A stretch of 64,000 bases of DNA from Stappia sp. 28M-7 (GTDB taxonomy: Bacteria; Pseudomonadota; Alphaproteobacteria; Rhizobiales; Stappiaceae). Under the pieces are notes generated by a model that had not been told where the DNA came from, ran no database searches, and saw only the letters and a program-made list of their open reading frames with translations. Shown here piece after piece: positions 53,143 to 62,092 of the stretch (its first letter is position 1; every line of letters begins with the position of its first letter). Made by a program: the position numbers and the translations under genes. The stretch is from positions 434,001-498,000 of the forward strand of contig NZ_JACMIA010000001.1 in assembly GCF_014252955.1 (NCBI RefSeq), written 5' to 3'.

Positions 53143-54303
53143 TCAGCCCATGCCGAGCTTCAGGCGCAGCCGCGTGCCGACCAGGCTTCCCATGAAGCCG
53201 AAGACCAGCCACAGCCAGCCGTGCAGCGAGCCGGAGGCGATGCCGCCGAGATAGGCGCCGATGTTGCAGCCATAGGCGAGCCTTGCGCCGTAGCCCATCA
53301 ACAGGCCGCCGAGGATCGCGGTCGCAAGGTCGCGGCCCGACAGCTTCCACACCGGCGCATACTTGCTGGCGAGCGCTGCGGCCGCCATGGCGCCGAACAG
53401 GATGCCGAAATTCATCACCGAGGTCGCATCGGCGAAGACCGAGGCCTCCAGCGCGCCCTTCTGCCACTGCCAGTAGGGCCAGTCGGTGACGGTCACGCCG
53501 ACGCCCTGCAGGATCTTGGCGCCCCACAGCGCGAAGCCCGAGGTGATGCCCCATGGGCGGCCGAGCACGATGAAGGTGGCGATGCCGACCAGCGCGATGG
53601 CGATCGCGCCGAGGGCCAGCGACCACGGGCCGGTCAGGAACGAGACGGTGGCGCGCGGCTCGGCAAGGCTACCATGCGCTTTCTTCTCCATCCGCACGCT
53701 CCACAGCGCGATCAGCGCCAGCACGGCAGCGGTCGCGGCATAGGCGCCGAGCGGGCCGAACTCGCTCACCAGGGAGACCGCCGGCAGCTTGGGCAATTGG
53801 CCCCACAGGTGCATGTGCGGGGTCGCGGCGACCGAGCCGGCGATGAAGGCCGCCAGCGTCACCATCATGCGGGTCGAGCCGCCGCCGGCGGTGAACAGCG
53901 TGCCGGAGGCGCAGCCGCCGCCCAGCTGCATGCCGACGCCGAAGGCGAAGGCGCCGATGGCCGCGGCGATGCCGAAGGGAAACACGAATCCGCCGGTCGG
54001 CATGCCGAAGGAGGCACCCCAGGCGATCAGCGGGAAGGAGACCGCGGAGGTCAGCAGGATCAGCAGGAACTGGGCCCGCAATCCGCCGCCGCGCTTCTCC
54101 GTCACCAGCCGGCGCCAGGCCGCGGTGAAGCCGAAGCTGGCGTGGTAGAGCGCAAGGCCGGCGAAGCCGCCGATCACGACGGCGGCACCGAGCCGCCAAC
54201 CGCCGGCATTGGCGGCGAGCACGGCAACGCTCGCAAGGCCGGCGAGCGAAAGCGCCAGCACGTTGCGGTTGGGGCCGGAAAGGGTTTGGGCGAGGCTTGT
54301 CAT
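53143..54303 (-). CDS. YeeE/YedE family thiosulfate/sulfur transporter
   Basis: 386 residues from the ATG at 54301-54303, after GAGG; an ATG three codons earlier is possible. About nine to ten membrane segments in two halves, each with a conserved cysteine in a Gly-rich turn: GGGCASGTLF in the first half and AYGCNIGAYLGG in the second. These cysteines line the thiosulfate path in TsuA, the characterised member. It should import thiosulfate or a similar reduced sulfur compound. It has its own terminator and no sulfurtransferase gene beside it. Confidence 0.92.
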   Translation of the reverse strand: MTSLAQTLSGPNRNVLALSLAGLASVAVLAANAGGWRLGAAVVIGGFAGLALYHASFGFTAAWRRLVTEKRGGGLRAQFLLILLTSAVSFPLIAWGASFGMPTGGFVFPFGIAAAIGAFAFGVGMQLGGGCASGTLFTAGGGSTRMMVTLAAFIAGSVAATPHMHLWGQLPKLPAVSLVSEFGPLGAYAATAAVLALIALWSVRMEKKAHGSLAEPRATVSFLTGPWSLALGAIAIALVGIATFIVLGRPWGITSGFALWGAKILQGVGVTVTDWPYWQWQKGALEASVFADATSVMNFGILFGAMAAAALASKYAPVWKLSGRDLATAILGGLLMGYGARLAYGCNIGAYLGGIASGSLHGWLWLVFGFMGSLVGTRLRLKLGMG

Positions 54304-54575
54304 GATCCTCATCTAGCGCGAGCGCGAGCGTTTGCGAAAGGTATCGCATTCCACGACCGGGCGCCTCGGCGCAAATCGGGTTCCGCCATTTCGCCTTCTT
54401 TGGAAGATACGTCTCCTGACGGGGAGTGCTGTACACGCCGGCCGCAAGCTTTTGTGTTTTGCTTGTCATCGGAGCGGGCGGGACACTGCTGGGGCTGACA
54501 GGACCCACGTCCGCTGCCCGGCTTTCATCGCCGGTCTGCGGCAGGCGGCTTCAAGGCCGCCGGCAGGATGCGACG

Positions 54576-55958
54576 ATGACACTCACCGACGCCTATGGCT
54601 ACCCGCTCACCCTCTCCCATGCCGGCGCGTTGACGCCTTGGCGGGGAGTGGTGCGCGCTTTCCTCTCCCACGGCTGCGCGACGCCCGATCTCGTTGCCGA
54701 GACGCTGCGCCTTGCCCCGGACTTCGCCTTCGGCCACGCCGCCCACGGCCTCTTCTGCATGCTGCTCGGCCGGCGGGAGCTGGTCGCCGTCGCCGCCGAG
54801 GATCTGGAGCGCGCGCGCACCGCCTCGGCCGCCGTCGGGGTCAGCCCGCGCGAGGCCGCCGTGGTCAATGCGCTCGGCGACTGGCTCGCCGGCCATCCCG
54901 CCCGCGCGGCCGCCCGGCTGGATGCGGCCCTTGCCGATCATCCGGCCGACCCTCTCCTGATGAAGCTCGTCCACGCCATCCACTTCGTGCTGGGCGATGC
55001 CGGCGGCATGCGTCGCTCGCTGGCCGGCGTCGAGCAGGCCTTCAACGCCGATCATCCCGAGCGCGGCTACTTCCTCGGCTGCCAGGCCTTCGCGCTGGAG
55101 GAGACGGGCGACTACGCGCTTGCCGAGCGCCTCGGCCGCGAGGCCGTGGCGCTTGCGCCGGACGATGCCTGGGGCCTGCATGCGGTCGCCCATGTCTACG
55201 ACATGACCGCGCGGGCGGAGGAGGGGCGTGCCTGGCTGGAGGCCAACACCGCCGCCTTCTCCCACTGCAACAATTTCCGCTTCCACGTCTGGTGGCACCT
55301 GGCCCTGATGTATCTGGAGCGCGGCGACATCACCCGCGTGCTGGAGCTCTACGACGAGGAAATCCGCGCTGAGCGCACCGACGACTATCGCGACATCTCC
55401 AACGCGGCCTCGCTGTTGGTGCGGCTGGAGATCGAGGGCGTCAATGTCGGTGGCCGCTGGGACGAGCTCGCCCGCCTTGCCGAGGCGCGGGTCGACGACC
55501 GCTGCAACATCTTCGCCGATCTCCACTACATGCTGTCGCTGGAAGGCGGCGACCGGCGCGAGGCTGCCGACGCGATGATCGCCTCCATGGGCGCCCATGC
55601 CGGGGAAGAGACCGACATGGGCCGCATCGCCGCCGCCGCCGGCATGCCGGCCGTCCTCGGTCTGGAGGCCTGGGCACGCGGCAACTACTTCTCCGCCTTC
55701 CGCCATCTCGACCGTGCCCGCCCGCAGCTCTTCCGCATCGGCGGCAGCCACGCGCAGCGCGACGTGTTCGAGCGGCTGGCCATCGAGGCGGCGCTGCGCG
55801 CCGGCCTTTGCATCGATGCGGAACGGCTTTTGCGCGAGCGCGTTACCCTTCGAGGCGGGATCGACCGCTTCGCGGAAGTCCGGCTGGAACGGGCCGAGCG
55901 GATGCGACGGGCCACCCGCCTGATGCAGGACGAGGCGCTGCGGGCGATCCCGGCGTGA
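54576..55958 (+). CDS. Tetratricopeptide protein of the TTC38 family
   Basis: 460 residues from ATG 54576; longer open versions start in unrelated sequence. TPR-like helical pairs run through most of the protein (FGHAAHGLFCMLLGRRELV, HAIHFVLGD, GCQAFALEETGDYALAERL). The TTC38 hallmarks WGLHAVAHVYDMTARAEEG and FRFHVWWHLALMYLERGD are present, with closely placed conserved histidines. It is cytosolic, and the bacterial members have no established function. It stands alone between the YeeE gene (divergent) and opgC. Confidence 0.88.
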   Translation: MTLTDAYGYPLTLSHAGALTPWRGVVRAFLSHGCATPDLVAETLRLAPDFAFGHAAHGLFCMLLGRRELVAVAAEDLERARTASAAVGVSPREAAVVNALGDWLAGHPARAAARLDAALADHPADPLLMKLVHAIHFVLGDAGGMRRSLAGVEQAFNADHPERGYFLGCQAFALEETGDYALAERLGREAVALAPDDAWGLHAVAHVYDMTARAEEGRAWLEANTAAFSHCNNFRFHVWWHLALMYLERGDITRVLELYDEEIRAERTDDYRDISNAASLLVRLEIEGVNVGGRWDELARLAEARVDDRCNIFADLHYMLSLEGGDRREAADAMIASMGAHAGEETDMGRIAAAAGMPAVLGLEAWARGNYFSAFRHLDRARPQLFRIGGSHAQRDVFERLAIEAALRAGLCIDAERLLRERVTLRGGIDRFAEVRLERAERMRRATRLMQDEALRAIPA

Positions 55959-56097
55959 GCGGTATGGGAAAACCGCGGGAATTCGGTGCAGCCAGGCATG
56001 CCTGGGGTTGTTCTGCCCTTATTGGGCCATGATCGGCGGGTGAAAGAACCCGCCTCGCCGGCAGGCTCGCCGGCGGCAGGAAGAGGATCTTCTGCTC

Positions 56098-57384
56098 GTG
56101 AACATGCATGTTTCGCCGGCCCTTAGCCCCCCGCGTCCGCGCGATCCAAGGCTCGATTTCTTTCGCGGCCTCGGCATGTTCATCATCTTCGTGGCACATC
56201 TGCCGGGCAACACCTGGACGCTGTGGATCCCGGCCCGTTTCGGCTTTTCCGACGCGACCGAGATCTTCGTCTTCTGTTCGGGCATGGCCTCGGCACTCGC
56301 TTTCGGTAAGGTCTTCGATCAGCACGGCTGGCTGATGGGCATCGCGCGCACCGGCCACCGGATCTGGCAGGTCTATTTCGCCCATGTCTGCCAGTTCCTG
56401 GTCATCGCCGCCGGTCTCGTGTGGATCCAGCAAAGCGGCTATCTGTCGGAGTGCTGCGGCCTGAGCGAGGACTATGTCGCCTCGCTCAACCTGTGGCCCT
56501 TCTTCGAGCAGACGGGCGAGGCGCTGCCGGGCCTGCTGACCCTCACCTATGTGCCGAACTATTTCGACATCCTGCCGATGTACATCGTCATCCTGGCCTT
56601 GATGCCGGTGGTGATGGCTTTCTCCCGCATCTCGCGGTGGGCCGTGTTCGCCCTGATGGCCGGTCTCTGGCTGGCAGCGGGGCAGGGGCTGCTCGATCTC
56701 CCGGCAGAGCCCTGGTCGGACCGGCCCTGGTTCTTCAATCCCTTCGCCTGGCAGCTCGTCTTCTTCACCGGCTTCGCCTTCATGCGCGGCTGGATCCCGG
56801 CTCCCCCGGTCTCGGCGGCGCTGGTCGCCCTGTCGGCGGTCGTCGTGCTGGCCTCCGTGCCCTTCGCCTGGCACGTCGCCTACAACGAGGTGCCGGAATT
56901 CCTGGCTGTCCGCGACGCGATCACGCCGCTGTGGGACAAGACCACCTTCGGCGCCTTCCGCTATCTGCACTTCCTTGCGCTGGCCTATCTCGCCTGGGTG
57001 GCGGTCGGCGCGGGCGGCGCGCGCCTGCTTGCGGAAAATCTCTGGGGCCGTTTCGTGAATGTCGTGCGGAAGGTCGGCCAGCAGTCGCTCGCCGTCTTCC
57101 TGGCCAGCCTGGTGCTGGCCCAGGCCATCGGCATCCTGCGCGACATGGCCTGGGGCCGCGGCGATCCGCTGGCCGAGTTCCTGGCCAATATGGGTGGCTT
57201 CGCCGGCCTGATTGCCGTTGCCTATCTCGTCTCCTGGTACAAGAAGCAGCCCTGGCGCCGCTCGCCCGCCGGAAAGTCGGGACCGGGGCCGAAGTCCTCC
57301 GACGGCGGCTCGGCCAGATCCGAGCGCAGCCCGGCCGCCCGTGCCGCGCAGCCGGCCCGGACCGACCCGGCCATGACGAACTAG
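56098..57384 (+). CDS. opgC: OpgC-type membrane acyltransferase (glucan succinylation)
   Basis: 428 residues from GTG 56098 (ATG 56104 is an alternative). About ten membrane segments. Family features: RDPRLDFFRGLGMFIIFVAHLPGN, ATEIFVFCSGMASALAFGK, NYFDILPMYIVILALMP and WFFNPFAWQLVFFTGFAF. OpgC proteins add succinyl groups to osmoregulated periplasmic glucans, and opgH is encoded about 7 kb upstream, so the two may act on the same polymer. The C-terminal 45 residues are a disordered Ser/Arg/Pro-rich cytoplasmic tail. Confidence 0.92.
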   Translation: MNMHVSPALSPPRPRDPRLDFFRGLGMFIIFVAHLPGNTWTLWIPARFGFSDATEIFVFCSGMASALAFGKVFDQHGWLMGIARTGHRIWQVYFAHVCQFLVIAAGLVWIQQSGYLSECCGLSEDYVASLNLWPFFEQTGEALPGLLTLTYVPNYFDILPMYIVILALMPVVMAFSRISRWAVFALMAGLWLAAGQGLLDLPAEPWSDRPWFFNPFAWQLVFFTGFAFMRGWIPAPPVSAALVALSAVVVLASVPFAWHVAYNEVPEFLAVRDAITPLWDKTTFGAFRYLHFLALAYLAWVAVGAGGARLLAENLWGRFVNVVRKVGQQSLAVFLASLVLAQAIGILRDMAWGRGDPLAEFLANMGGFAGLIAVAYLVSWYKKQPWRRSPAGKSGPGPKSSDGGSARSERSPAARAAQPARTDPAMTN

Positions 57385-57457
57385 GAAAGATCGGCCGGGC
57401 GGGGCGAGGATATCCCGCCTGCCCGGCTCGGTCCTGATTTCGGCGCCAGCTTCAGCC

Positions 57458-58315
57458 TCAACCGGTCCAGCCGCGCCGCTGCGCGATCAACTGCCAGCCC
57501 TGCTCCACCCATTCGGCGCGAATGCTGTGCCCGCCCGCATGCAGGCAGACTTCCAGAAGACCCGGACCCGCGCTCGCCTCCTGCAGCTGGCAGGATAGGC
57601 CCTGCGCCGGTGCCTCCTGCGGAAACGCGGGCGCAAGCCCCGCCTGCCGCTGCCACAGGGCAAGGCTCTTGGCGACGTCCGACTGCCGCCAGTGCTCGCC
57701 GATGGCCCGGCCCTCCAGCGGCACCGTCTGGTCCGCCGTGCCGTGCACATGCACCAGCATCGGCACGGGCGAGGGGCAGGCCTCCGGCACCGGATCCCAG
57801 AACGCTCCGGCCACCGCCACATATCCGGCGAAGAGCTCGCCCTCGCGGCAGGCGATGTTCCAGGCCATCGAACCGCCCATCGAAAAGCCGGTCAGCACGG
57901 TCTTCTCGCCGGCAATGCCGAAGCGGTCCTTCAGATCCGCCGCCAGCGCCCGGAAGAAGGCGAACTCGTCGCGCAGTTGCCGGGGCGCGCCGGGATAGGA
58001 CCAGGTGCCGCCTTCCCCTTGCGGGGCGACGAAGGCAACACCCAGCCGGTCGGCAAGCCGGGCCCAGGCGCTGTTGCGCATCTCGGCTTCTGCCGAGCCG
58101 CGCCAGCCGTGCAGAAAGATGATCGCTCCCTTGGGCGCTCCGCCTTGCGGCAGGCGGATGCGGTATTCGCCCCCCGCAATGGTGCAGGGTGTCTCGATGC
58201 CGCAGCCCGGCGCGGTGCCGGCGGAGGCGCCAGGGGGGACTGAGAGCACCAGGCCGCTCAGAACGGCGGCGGCGAGCGGGGGAAAACGGCGTGCGAAAGA
58301 GGCGGGACGGAACAT
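57458..58315 (-). CDS. Secreted PHB-depolymerase-like esterase (alpha/beta hydrolase)
   Basis: 285 residues from the ATG at 58313-58315 with a signal peptide (RRFPPLAAAVLSGLVLSV, cleavage near ASA). Triad candidates: Ser in LTGFSMGGSMAW, Asp in HVHGTADQTVP, His in LHAGGHSIRAEW; oxyanion region IIFLHGWRGSAE. This matches the LpqC/poly(3-hydroxybutyrate)-depolymerase-like esterase family, whose members cleave polyesters or feruloyl esters outside the cell. A separate substrate-binding domain is lacking. It converges on opgC. Confidence 0.87.
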   Translation of the reverse strand: MFRPASFARRFPPLAAAVLSGLVLSVPPGASAGTAPGCGIETPCTIAGGEYRIRLPQGGAPKGAIIFLHGWRGSAEAEMRNSAWARLADRLGVAFVAPQGEGGTWSYPGAPRQLRDEFAFFRALAADLKDRFGIAGEKTVLTGFSMGGSMAWNIACREGELFAGYVAVAGAFWDPVPEACPSPVPMLVHVHGTADQTVPLEGRAIGEHWRQSDVAKSLALWQRQAGLAPAFPQEAPAQGLSCQLQEASAGPGLLEVCLHAGGHSIRAEWVEQGWQLIAQRRGWTG

Positions 58316-58392
58316 CGGCAACTCCCGGCAGGACGGATGCGGGCCCCAGCATGAGCCCGTATCCTCCCTCTCGGCAAGCGTGTGCTGCCTGC

Positions 58393-58418
58393 CGCCCCTC
58401 ACGCTTCGGTGAGGGGCG
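58393..58418 (-). terminator. Terminator-like hairpin after the cytochrome bd operon
   Basis: A 10-bp perfect stem (CGCCCCTCAC 58393-58402 with its complement 58409-58418) with a GCTTCG loop, 31 bases past the stop of the DUF2474 gene on the minus strand. The T-run is missing. It also lies upstream of the esterase gene leader, so it ends the cyd transcript before that gene. Confidence 0.45.
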
Positions 58419-58448
58419 CCGGTCGCCCGGGTTTGCAGCTTGCCGAGC

Positions 58449-58571
58449 TTAGAGGATCGCCCAGCGGATCAGGCTGGCGATCACGAACAGCGTCGCCACG
58501 CCCGCCAGCCACAGCCCGGCGAACCAGGCGAGCCGCTGATAAAGCGGCCGCTCGGAGCCCTCCCGCGTCAT
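58449..58571 (-). CDS. DUF2474 small membrane subunit of cytochrome bd oxidase (CydX-like)
   Basis: 40 residues, too short for most gene finders. It starts at the ATG 58569-58571, which shares one base with the cydB stop. The sequence begins TREGSERPLYQRLAWF and continues with one transmembrane helix (AGLWLAGVATLFVIASLI) ending RWAIL. The layout (short basic N-terminus, QRLxWF, one helix) is that of DUF2474 proteins that follow cydB in cyanide-insensitive bd operons. It probably stabilises the haem centre of CydAB as CydX does in E. coli. Confidence 0.9.
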   Translation of the reverse strand: MTREGSERPLYQRLAWFAGLWLAGVATLFVIASLIRWAIL

Positions 58572-59578
58572 CAGTGATACCCCTCGTCCGGCCGCACCTT
58601 GCCGCGGAACACCCAGTAGGCATAGCCGCTATAGGTCAGGATCATCGGGATCAGCACCACCGCCCCGATCAGCAGGAATTCCAGCGAACTGTCGGGAGCG
58701 GCCGCCTGCCAGATGGTGATCGAGGTCGGCACCACATAGGGGAACAGGCTGACGCCCAGGCCGACGAAGGTGACGAGGAAGAGCCCGAGGCTGGCCAGGA
58801 ACGGCATCCCGTCGCGGGTCGAGCGCAGGCTGGTGAACAGCAGCACGGCGAGCGCGGCCACGAAGATCGGCACCGGTGCGGTGTAGAAGATCTGCGGGAC
58901 CTCGAACCAGCGCGCGGCGAATTGCGGATGCAGCGCCGGCGTCCACAGGCTGACCACGGCGATCATCGCCAGCAGCAGCCCGCCGAGGACCCTCGCCTTG
59001 TCGCGGAAATGCTCCTGCATCGGGCCTTCGCACTTCCACACCAGCCAGGTGGCGCCGAGCAGCGCGTAACCGATCACCACGGCAAGGCCGGTGAGCAGCG
59101 AGAACGGCGTCAGCCAGTCGAGCCAGCCGCCCGCATAGGCGCGCCCTTCCACCTCGATGCCCTGAATGATGGCGCCGAGCGCGATGCCCTGCGCCAGTGC
59201 GGCGGTCAGCGAACCCAGGAAGAAGGCGACGTCCCAGACCCATTGCCGGTGCGCCGGTGCCTTGAAACGGAATTCGAAGACGACGCCACGGAAGATCAGG
59301 CCGAACAGCATCGCCATGATCGGCACGTAGAGGGCGGGCATCAGCACCGCATAGGCCAGCGGGAAGACGGCATAAAGCCCGCCGCCGCCCAGCACCAGCC
59401 AGGTCTCGTTGCCGTCCCACACCGGGGCGACGGAATTCATCATCACGTCGCGCTCGGCCTTGGAACGGGCGGTGGGAAACAGGATGCCGAGGCCGAGGTC
59501 GAAGCCGTCCAGCACGACATAGAGAAACACGGCGGTGGCGATCAGCAGGGCCCAGATGAGGGCGAGGTCGAAGATCAT
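58571..59578 (-). CDS. cydB: Cytochrome bd-type ubiquinol oxidase subunit II
   Basis: 335 residues from the ATG at 59576-59578. It begins IFDLALIWALLIATAVFLYVVLDGFDLGLG, the standard CydB start, with GNETWLVLGGGGLYAVFPLAYA and FRGVVFEFRF. Eight or nine membrane segments. Length is that of the CIO (CioB) branch. With CydA it reduces oxygen to water at the cytoplasmic membrane without pumping protons. It starts 4 bases after cydA. Confidence 0.95.
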   Translation of the reverse strand: MIFDLALIWALLIATAVFLYVVLDGFDLGLGILFPTARSKAERDVMMNSVAPVWDGNETWLVLGGGGLYAVFPLAYAVLMPALYVPIMAMLFGLIFRGVVFEFRFKAPAHRQWVWDVAFFLGSLTAALAQGIALGAIIQGIEVEGRAYAGGWLDWLTPFSLLTGLAVVIGYALLGATWLVWKCEGPMQEHFRDKARVLGGLLLAMIAVVSLWTPALHPQFAARWFEVPQIFYTAPVPIFVAALAVLLFTSLRSTRDGMPFLASLGLFLVTFVGLGVSLFPYVVPTSITIWQAAAPDSSLEFLLIGAVVLIPMILTYSGYAYWVFRGKVRPDEGYH

Positions 59579-59582
59579 GGCT

Positions 59583-60989
59583 CTACTCCGCCGGCTTGGG
59601 TTCGTCTGCATAGGCAGGGGCGGGCGTCACGCCCGCCGCGCGGGTCGGCTCGCCCCTTTGCGGCCCTTGCGCATCGCCGCCCGGCCTGTGGCCCATGGCT
59701 TTCAGGATGTAGCCGGTGCCGATGCCGAAGACGATGAAATAGACCACGATGAAGACCAGCAGCGAGGTCGCGACCGCCGGTGCGTCGACCGGCGAGATGC
59801 TGTCGCTGGTGCGCAGCAGGCCGTAGACCGTATAGGGCTGGCGGCCGACCTCGGTGGTGATCCAGCCGGCCAGCACCGCGATGAAGCCGGTCGGCCCCAT
59901 CAGCAGGACGGCCCGGTGGAACAGCGGCGTCTCCGCCAGCGTCCCGCGCCAGCGCAGGTAAAGGCTCCACACGCCGATGCCCAGCATCAGGAAGCCGATG
60001 CCCACCATCACGCGGAAGGAGAAGAAGACGATGCTCGCGTTCGGCCAGTCCTCGCGCGGGAAGTCCTTCAGCCCCGGCACCCGCCCGTCGAGCGAATGCG
60101 TCAGGATCAGGCTGCCGAGCTTGGGCACCTCGATCCGGTAATGCGTCTCGGCCGCCTCCATGTCGGGGATGCCGAACAGGATCAGCGGCGCGCCGTTCTC
60201 GCCCTCGAAATGGCCTTCCATCGCGGCGATCTTGGCCGGCTGGTGCTCCAGCGTGTTCAGCCCGTGCATGTCGCCGGCCATGATCTGCACCGGGGTGACG
60301 ATGGCGGCCATCCACATCGCCATGGACAGCATCACCTTGGCGCCTTCGTTCCCGCGCTCCTTCAGGAGGTGCCAGGCGCCGACCGCGCCGACCACGAATG
60401 CGGTGGTCAGGTAGGCGGCCAGCATCATGTGGACGAAGCGATAGGGGAACGAGGGGTTGAAGACGATCTCGAACCAGTTCTCGGGGATGAACTGCCCGGC
60501 CTCGTTGATCGAATAGCCTACCGGCGTCTGCATCCAGCTGTTGGCCGACAGGATCCAGAAGCCCGACAGCGCCGTGCCGAAGGCGACCATCGCGGTTGCC
60601 ATGAAGTGCAGCCGCGGTCCCACCCGGTTGAGGCCGAACAGCATGATGCCGAGGAAGCCGGCCTCCAGGAAGAAGGCGGACAGCACCTCGTAGCCCATCA
60701 GCGGCCCGATCACCGGCCCGGTCTTGTCGGAGAAGACCGACCAGTTGGTCCCGAACTGGTAGGTCATCACGATGCCCGAGACGACGCCCATGCCGAAGGC
60801 GACGGCGAAGATCTTCAGCCAGTATTTGAAGAGCTGCAGGTAGACCTCGCGCCGGGTCGCCAGCCACAGGCCCTCCAGCACCATCAGGTAGCTGGCGAGG
60901 CCGATGGTGAAGGACGGGAAGATGATGTGAAACGACACGGTGAAGGCGAACTGGAATCGCGCCAGGTCGATTGCGGAAAAGTCCATCAT
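59583..60989 (-). CDS. cydA: Cytochrome bd-type ubiquinol oxidase subunit I, short Q-loop (cyanide-insensitive type)
   Basis: 468 residues from the ATG at 60987-60989, 5 bases after AGGAG. Features: LARFQFAFTVSFHIIFPSFTIG with the haem His, GYEVLSAFFLEAGFLGIMLFG, LSANSWMQTPVGY and GWITTEVGRQPYTVYGLLRT. The periplasmic Q-loop region is short, placing it with the CioA/CIO type rather than E. coli CydA (522 residues). It oxidises ubiquinol at low oxygen or under stress. Head of the cydA-cydB-DUF2474 operon. Confidence 0.93.
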   Translation of the reverse strand: MMDFSAIDLARFQFAFTVSFHIIFPSFTIGLASYLMVLEGLWLATRREVYLQLFKYWLKIFAVAFGMGVVSGIVMTYQFGTNWSVFSDKTGPVIGPLMGYEVLSAFFLEAGFLGIMLFGLNRVGPRLHFMATAMVAFGTALSGFWILSANSWMQTPVGYSINEAGQFIPENWFEIVFNPSFPYRFVHMMLAAYLTTAFVVGAVGAWHLLKERGNEGAKVMLSMAMWMAAIVTPVQIMAGDMHGLNTLEHQPAKIAAMEGHFEGENGAPLILFGIPDMEAAETHYRIEVPKLGSLILTHSLDGRVPGLKDFPREDWPNASIVFFSFRVMVGIGFLMLGIGVWSLYLRWRGTLAETPLFHRAVLLMGPTGFIAVLAGWITTEVGRQPYTVYGLLRTSDSISPVDAPAVATSLLVFIVVYFIVFGIGTGYILKAMGHRPGGDAQGPQRGEPTRAAGVTPAPAYADEPKPAE

Positions 60990-61305
60990 ACTGGCTCCTT
61001 CGCGGGTCTGGCCGGGACGTTGCGACCCTTGCTCGTTCCGCTGGCTCTTGCCCCGCCGGGATGGGCAGGCGGGGTCCTCGGTCCGGAAACTTGCGCGCGC
61101 ACCGGGGCTTGGCCATGCGACCGATTGAAGCCCGCTGCCTGCCCGCTGGCAACCCCCAGGGCCGGAAATGACCGGTTCCGGCCTTTCCCGGCGTCCGGCG
61201 GGCCGGCCTTGCGCGAAATGCCGCAACGCTTGCCGGCCCGCGCCCTTTCGGGGGCGATGCATACCGGCTAGATTGCCGCTACGAAAACTTGCGGCAGGAG
61301 GCTGG
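60990..61305. other. 316-bp intergenic region between cydA and the fatty acid hydroxylase gene
   Basis: It should carry the divergent promoters. No FNR/FnrL box (TTGAT-N4-ATCAA) was found despite the bd oxidase context. A perfect 8-bp hairpin (GGCCGGAA 61160-61167 and its complement 61176-61183), followed by TTT, stands on the plus strand with no gene upstream on that strand. Confidence 0.5.
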
Positions 61306-62076
61306 ATGATTTGGCTTCCGATCGGCTGGTCGGGATTTCTTGAAGTCTGGGTGGCGTCCTACGCCGTGCTCTTGCTGCTGTATCTGGGGTTCGGGCTGGC
61401 CTTGGTCGCTGCAAACCGCCGCCATCCGGAATGCCGCATCCAGGAGACGCGGCGCTCGGACCGGGCCGGCGCCGAAATCCGCCACAGCCTCGTCGCCCTG
61501 ATCTCGGTGTCTGGATATTTCGCGGGCGGTCTCTGCCTGCAGGCCAACGGCTATGCGCTGTTCCAGCCGGGAGAGCTGACGGTGCTCTCCTTCCTCGGCT
61601 GGTCCTTGGTCTCGGCCATTGCCTATGACACCTGGTTCTACTGGTTCCACCGGGCGATGCACACCAGGGCGCTGTTCCGTTTCCATGCCCTGCACCACCG
61701 CTCGGTCACGCCCACGCCCTGGGCCAACAATTCCGATGGGTTCCTCGGCACGGCGGCAGAGCAGGCCTATTTCCTGGTGGCCCCGCTGGTGCTGCCGATC
61801 CCGCCGCTCGTCTTGATCCTGCACAAGATCTACGACCAGGGCAGCGGCATGATCGGCCATTGCGGCTTCGAGTATGTCGCCTCGCCGGGTGCGCGAAGGC
61901 CCTGGCCGCTGGTCTGCACCACCTTTCACGACCAGCATCATTCGAATTTCCGCTGCAATTTCAGCAACACGTTCTCGGTCTGGGACCGGGTGATGGGCAC
62001 GCTGCACCCGTCCTACGACCGCAGGGTCGAGGAGATGGAGCATCCCTCGCGCAAAGGTCCGGGCGGCGCGGCCTGA
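61306..62076 (+). CDS. Sterol desaturase / fatty acid hydroxylase superfamily membrane protein
   Basis: 256 residues from ATG 61306, after GCAGGAGG. Three histidine boxes that bind the di-iron centre are present: WFHRAMHTRALF (H-x3-H), RFHALHHRSVTP (HxxHH) and TFHDQHHSNFRC (HxxHH). Four or so membrane helices surround them. Members hydroxylate or desaturate lipids such as sterols, fatty acids, carotenoids or ornithine lipids. The substrate is not evident; no lipid gene is adjacent. A C-terminal loop PSYDRRVEEMEHPS closes the protein. Confidence 0.9.
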   Translation: MIWLPIGWSGFLEVWVASYAVLLLLYLGFGLALVAANRRHPECRIQETRRSDRAGAEIRHSLVALISVSGYFAGGLCLQANGYALFQPGELTVLSFLGWSLVSAIAYDTWFYWFHRAMHTRALFRFHALHHRSVTPTPWANNSDGFLGTAAEQAYFLVAPLVLPIPPLVLILHKIYDQGSGMIGHCGFEYVASPGARRPWPLVCTTFHDQHHSNFRCNFSNTFSVWDRVMGTLHPSYDRRVEEMEHPSRKGPGGAA

Positions 62077-62092
62077 ACGCGGCCCGACCGGC

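Noticed and set aside
54426-54575. N-terminal extension of the TTC38-like protein
   Set aside because: The extra 50 residues do not resemble the family, and ATG 54576 begins at the conserved start region.
58382-61271. Long plus-strand open frames opposite cydB and cydA
   Set aside because: Their translations are His/Gln/Asp/Arg-rich without domains, while the minus strand codes intact oxidase subunits.
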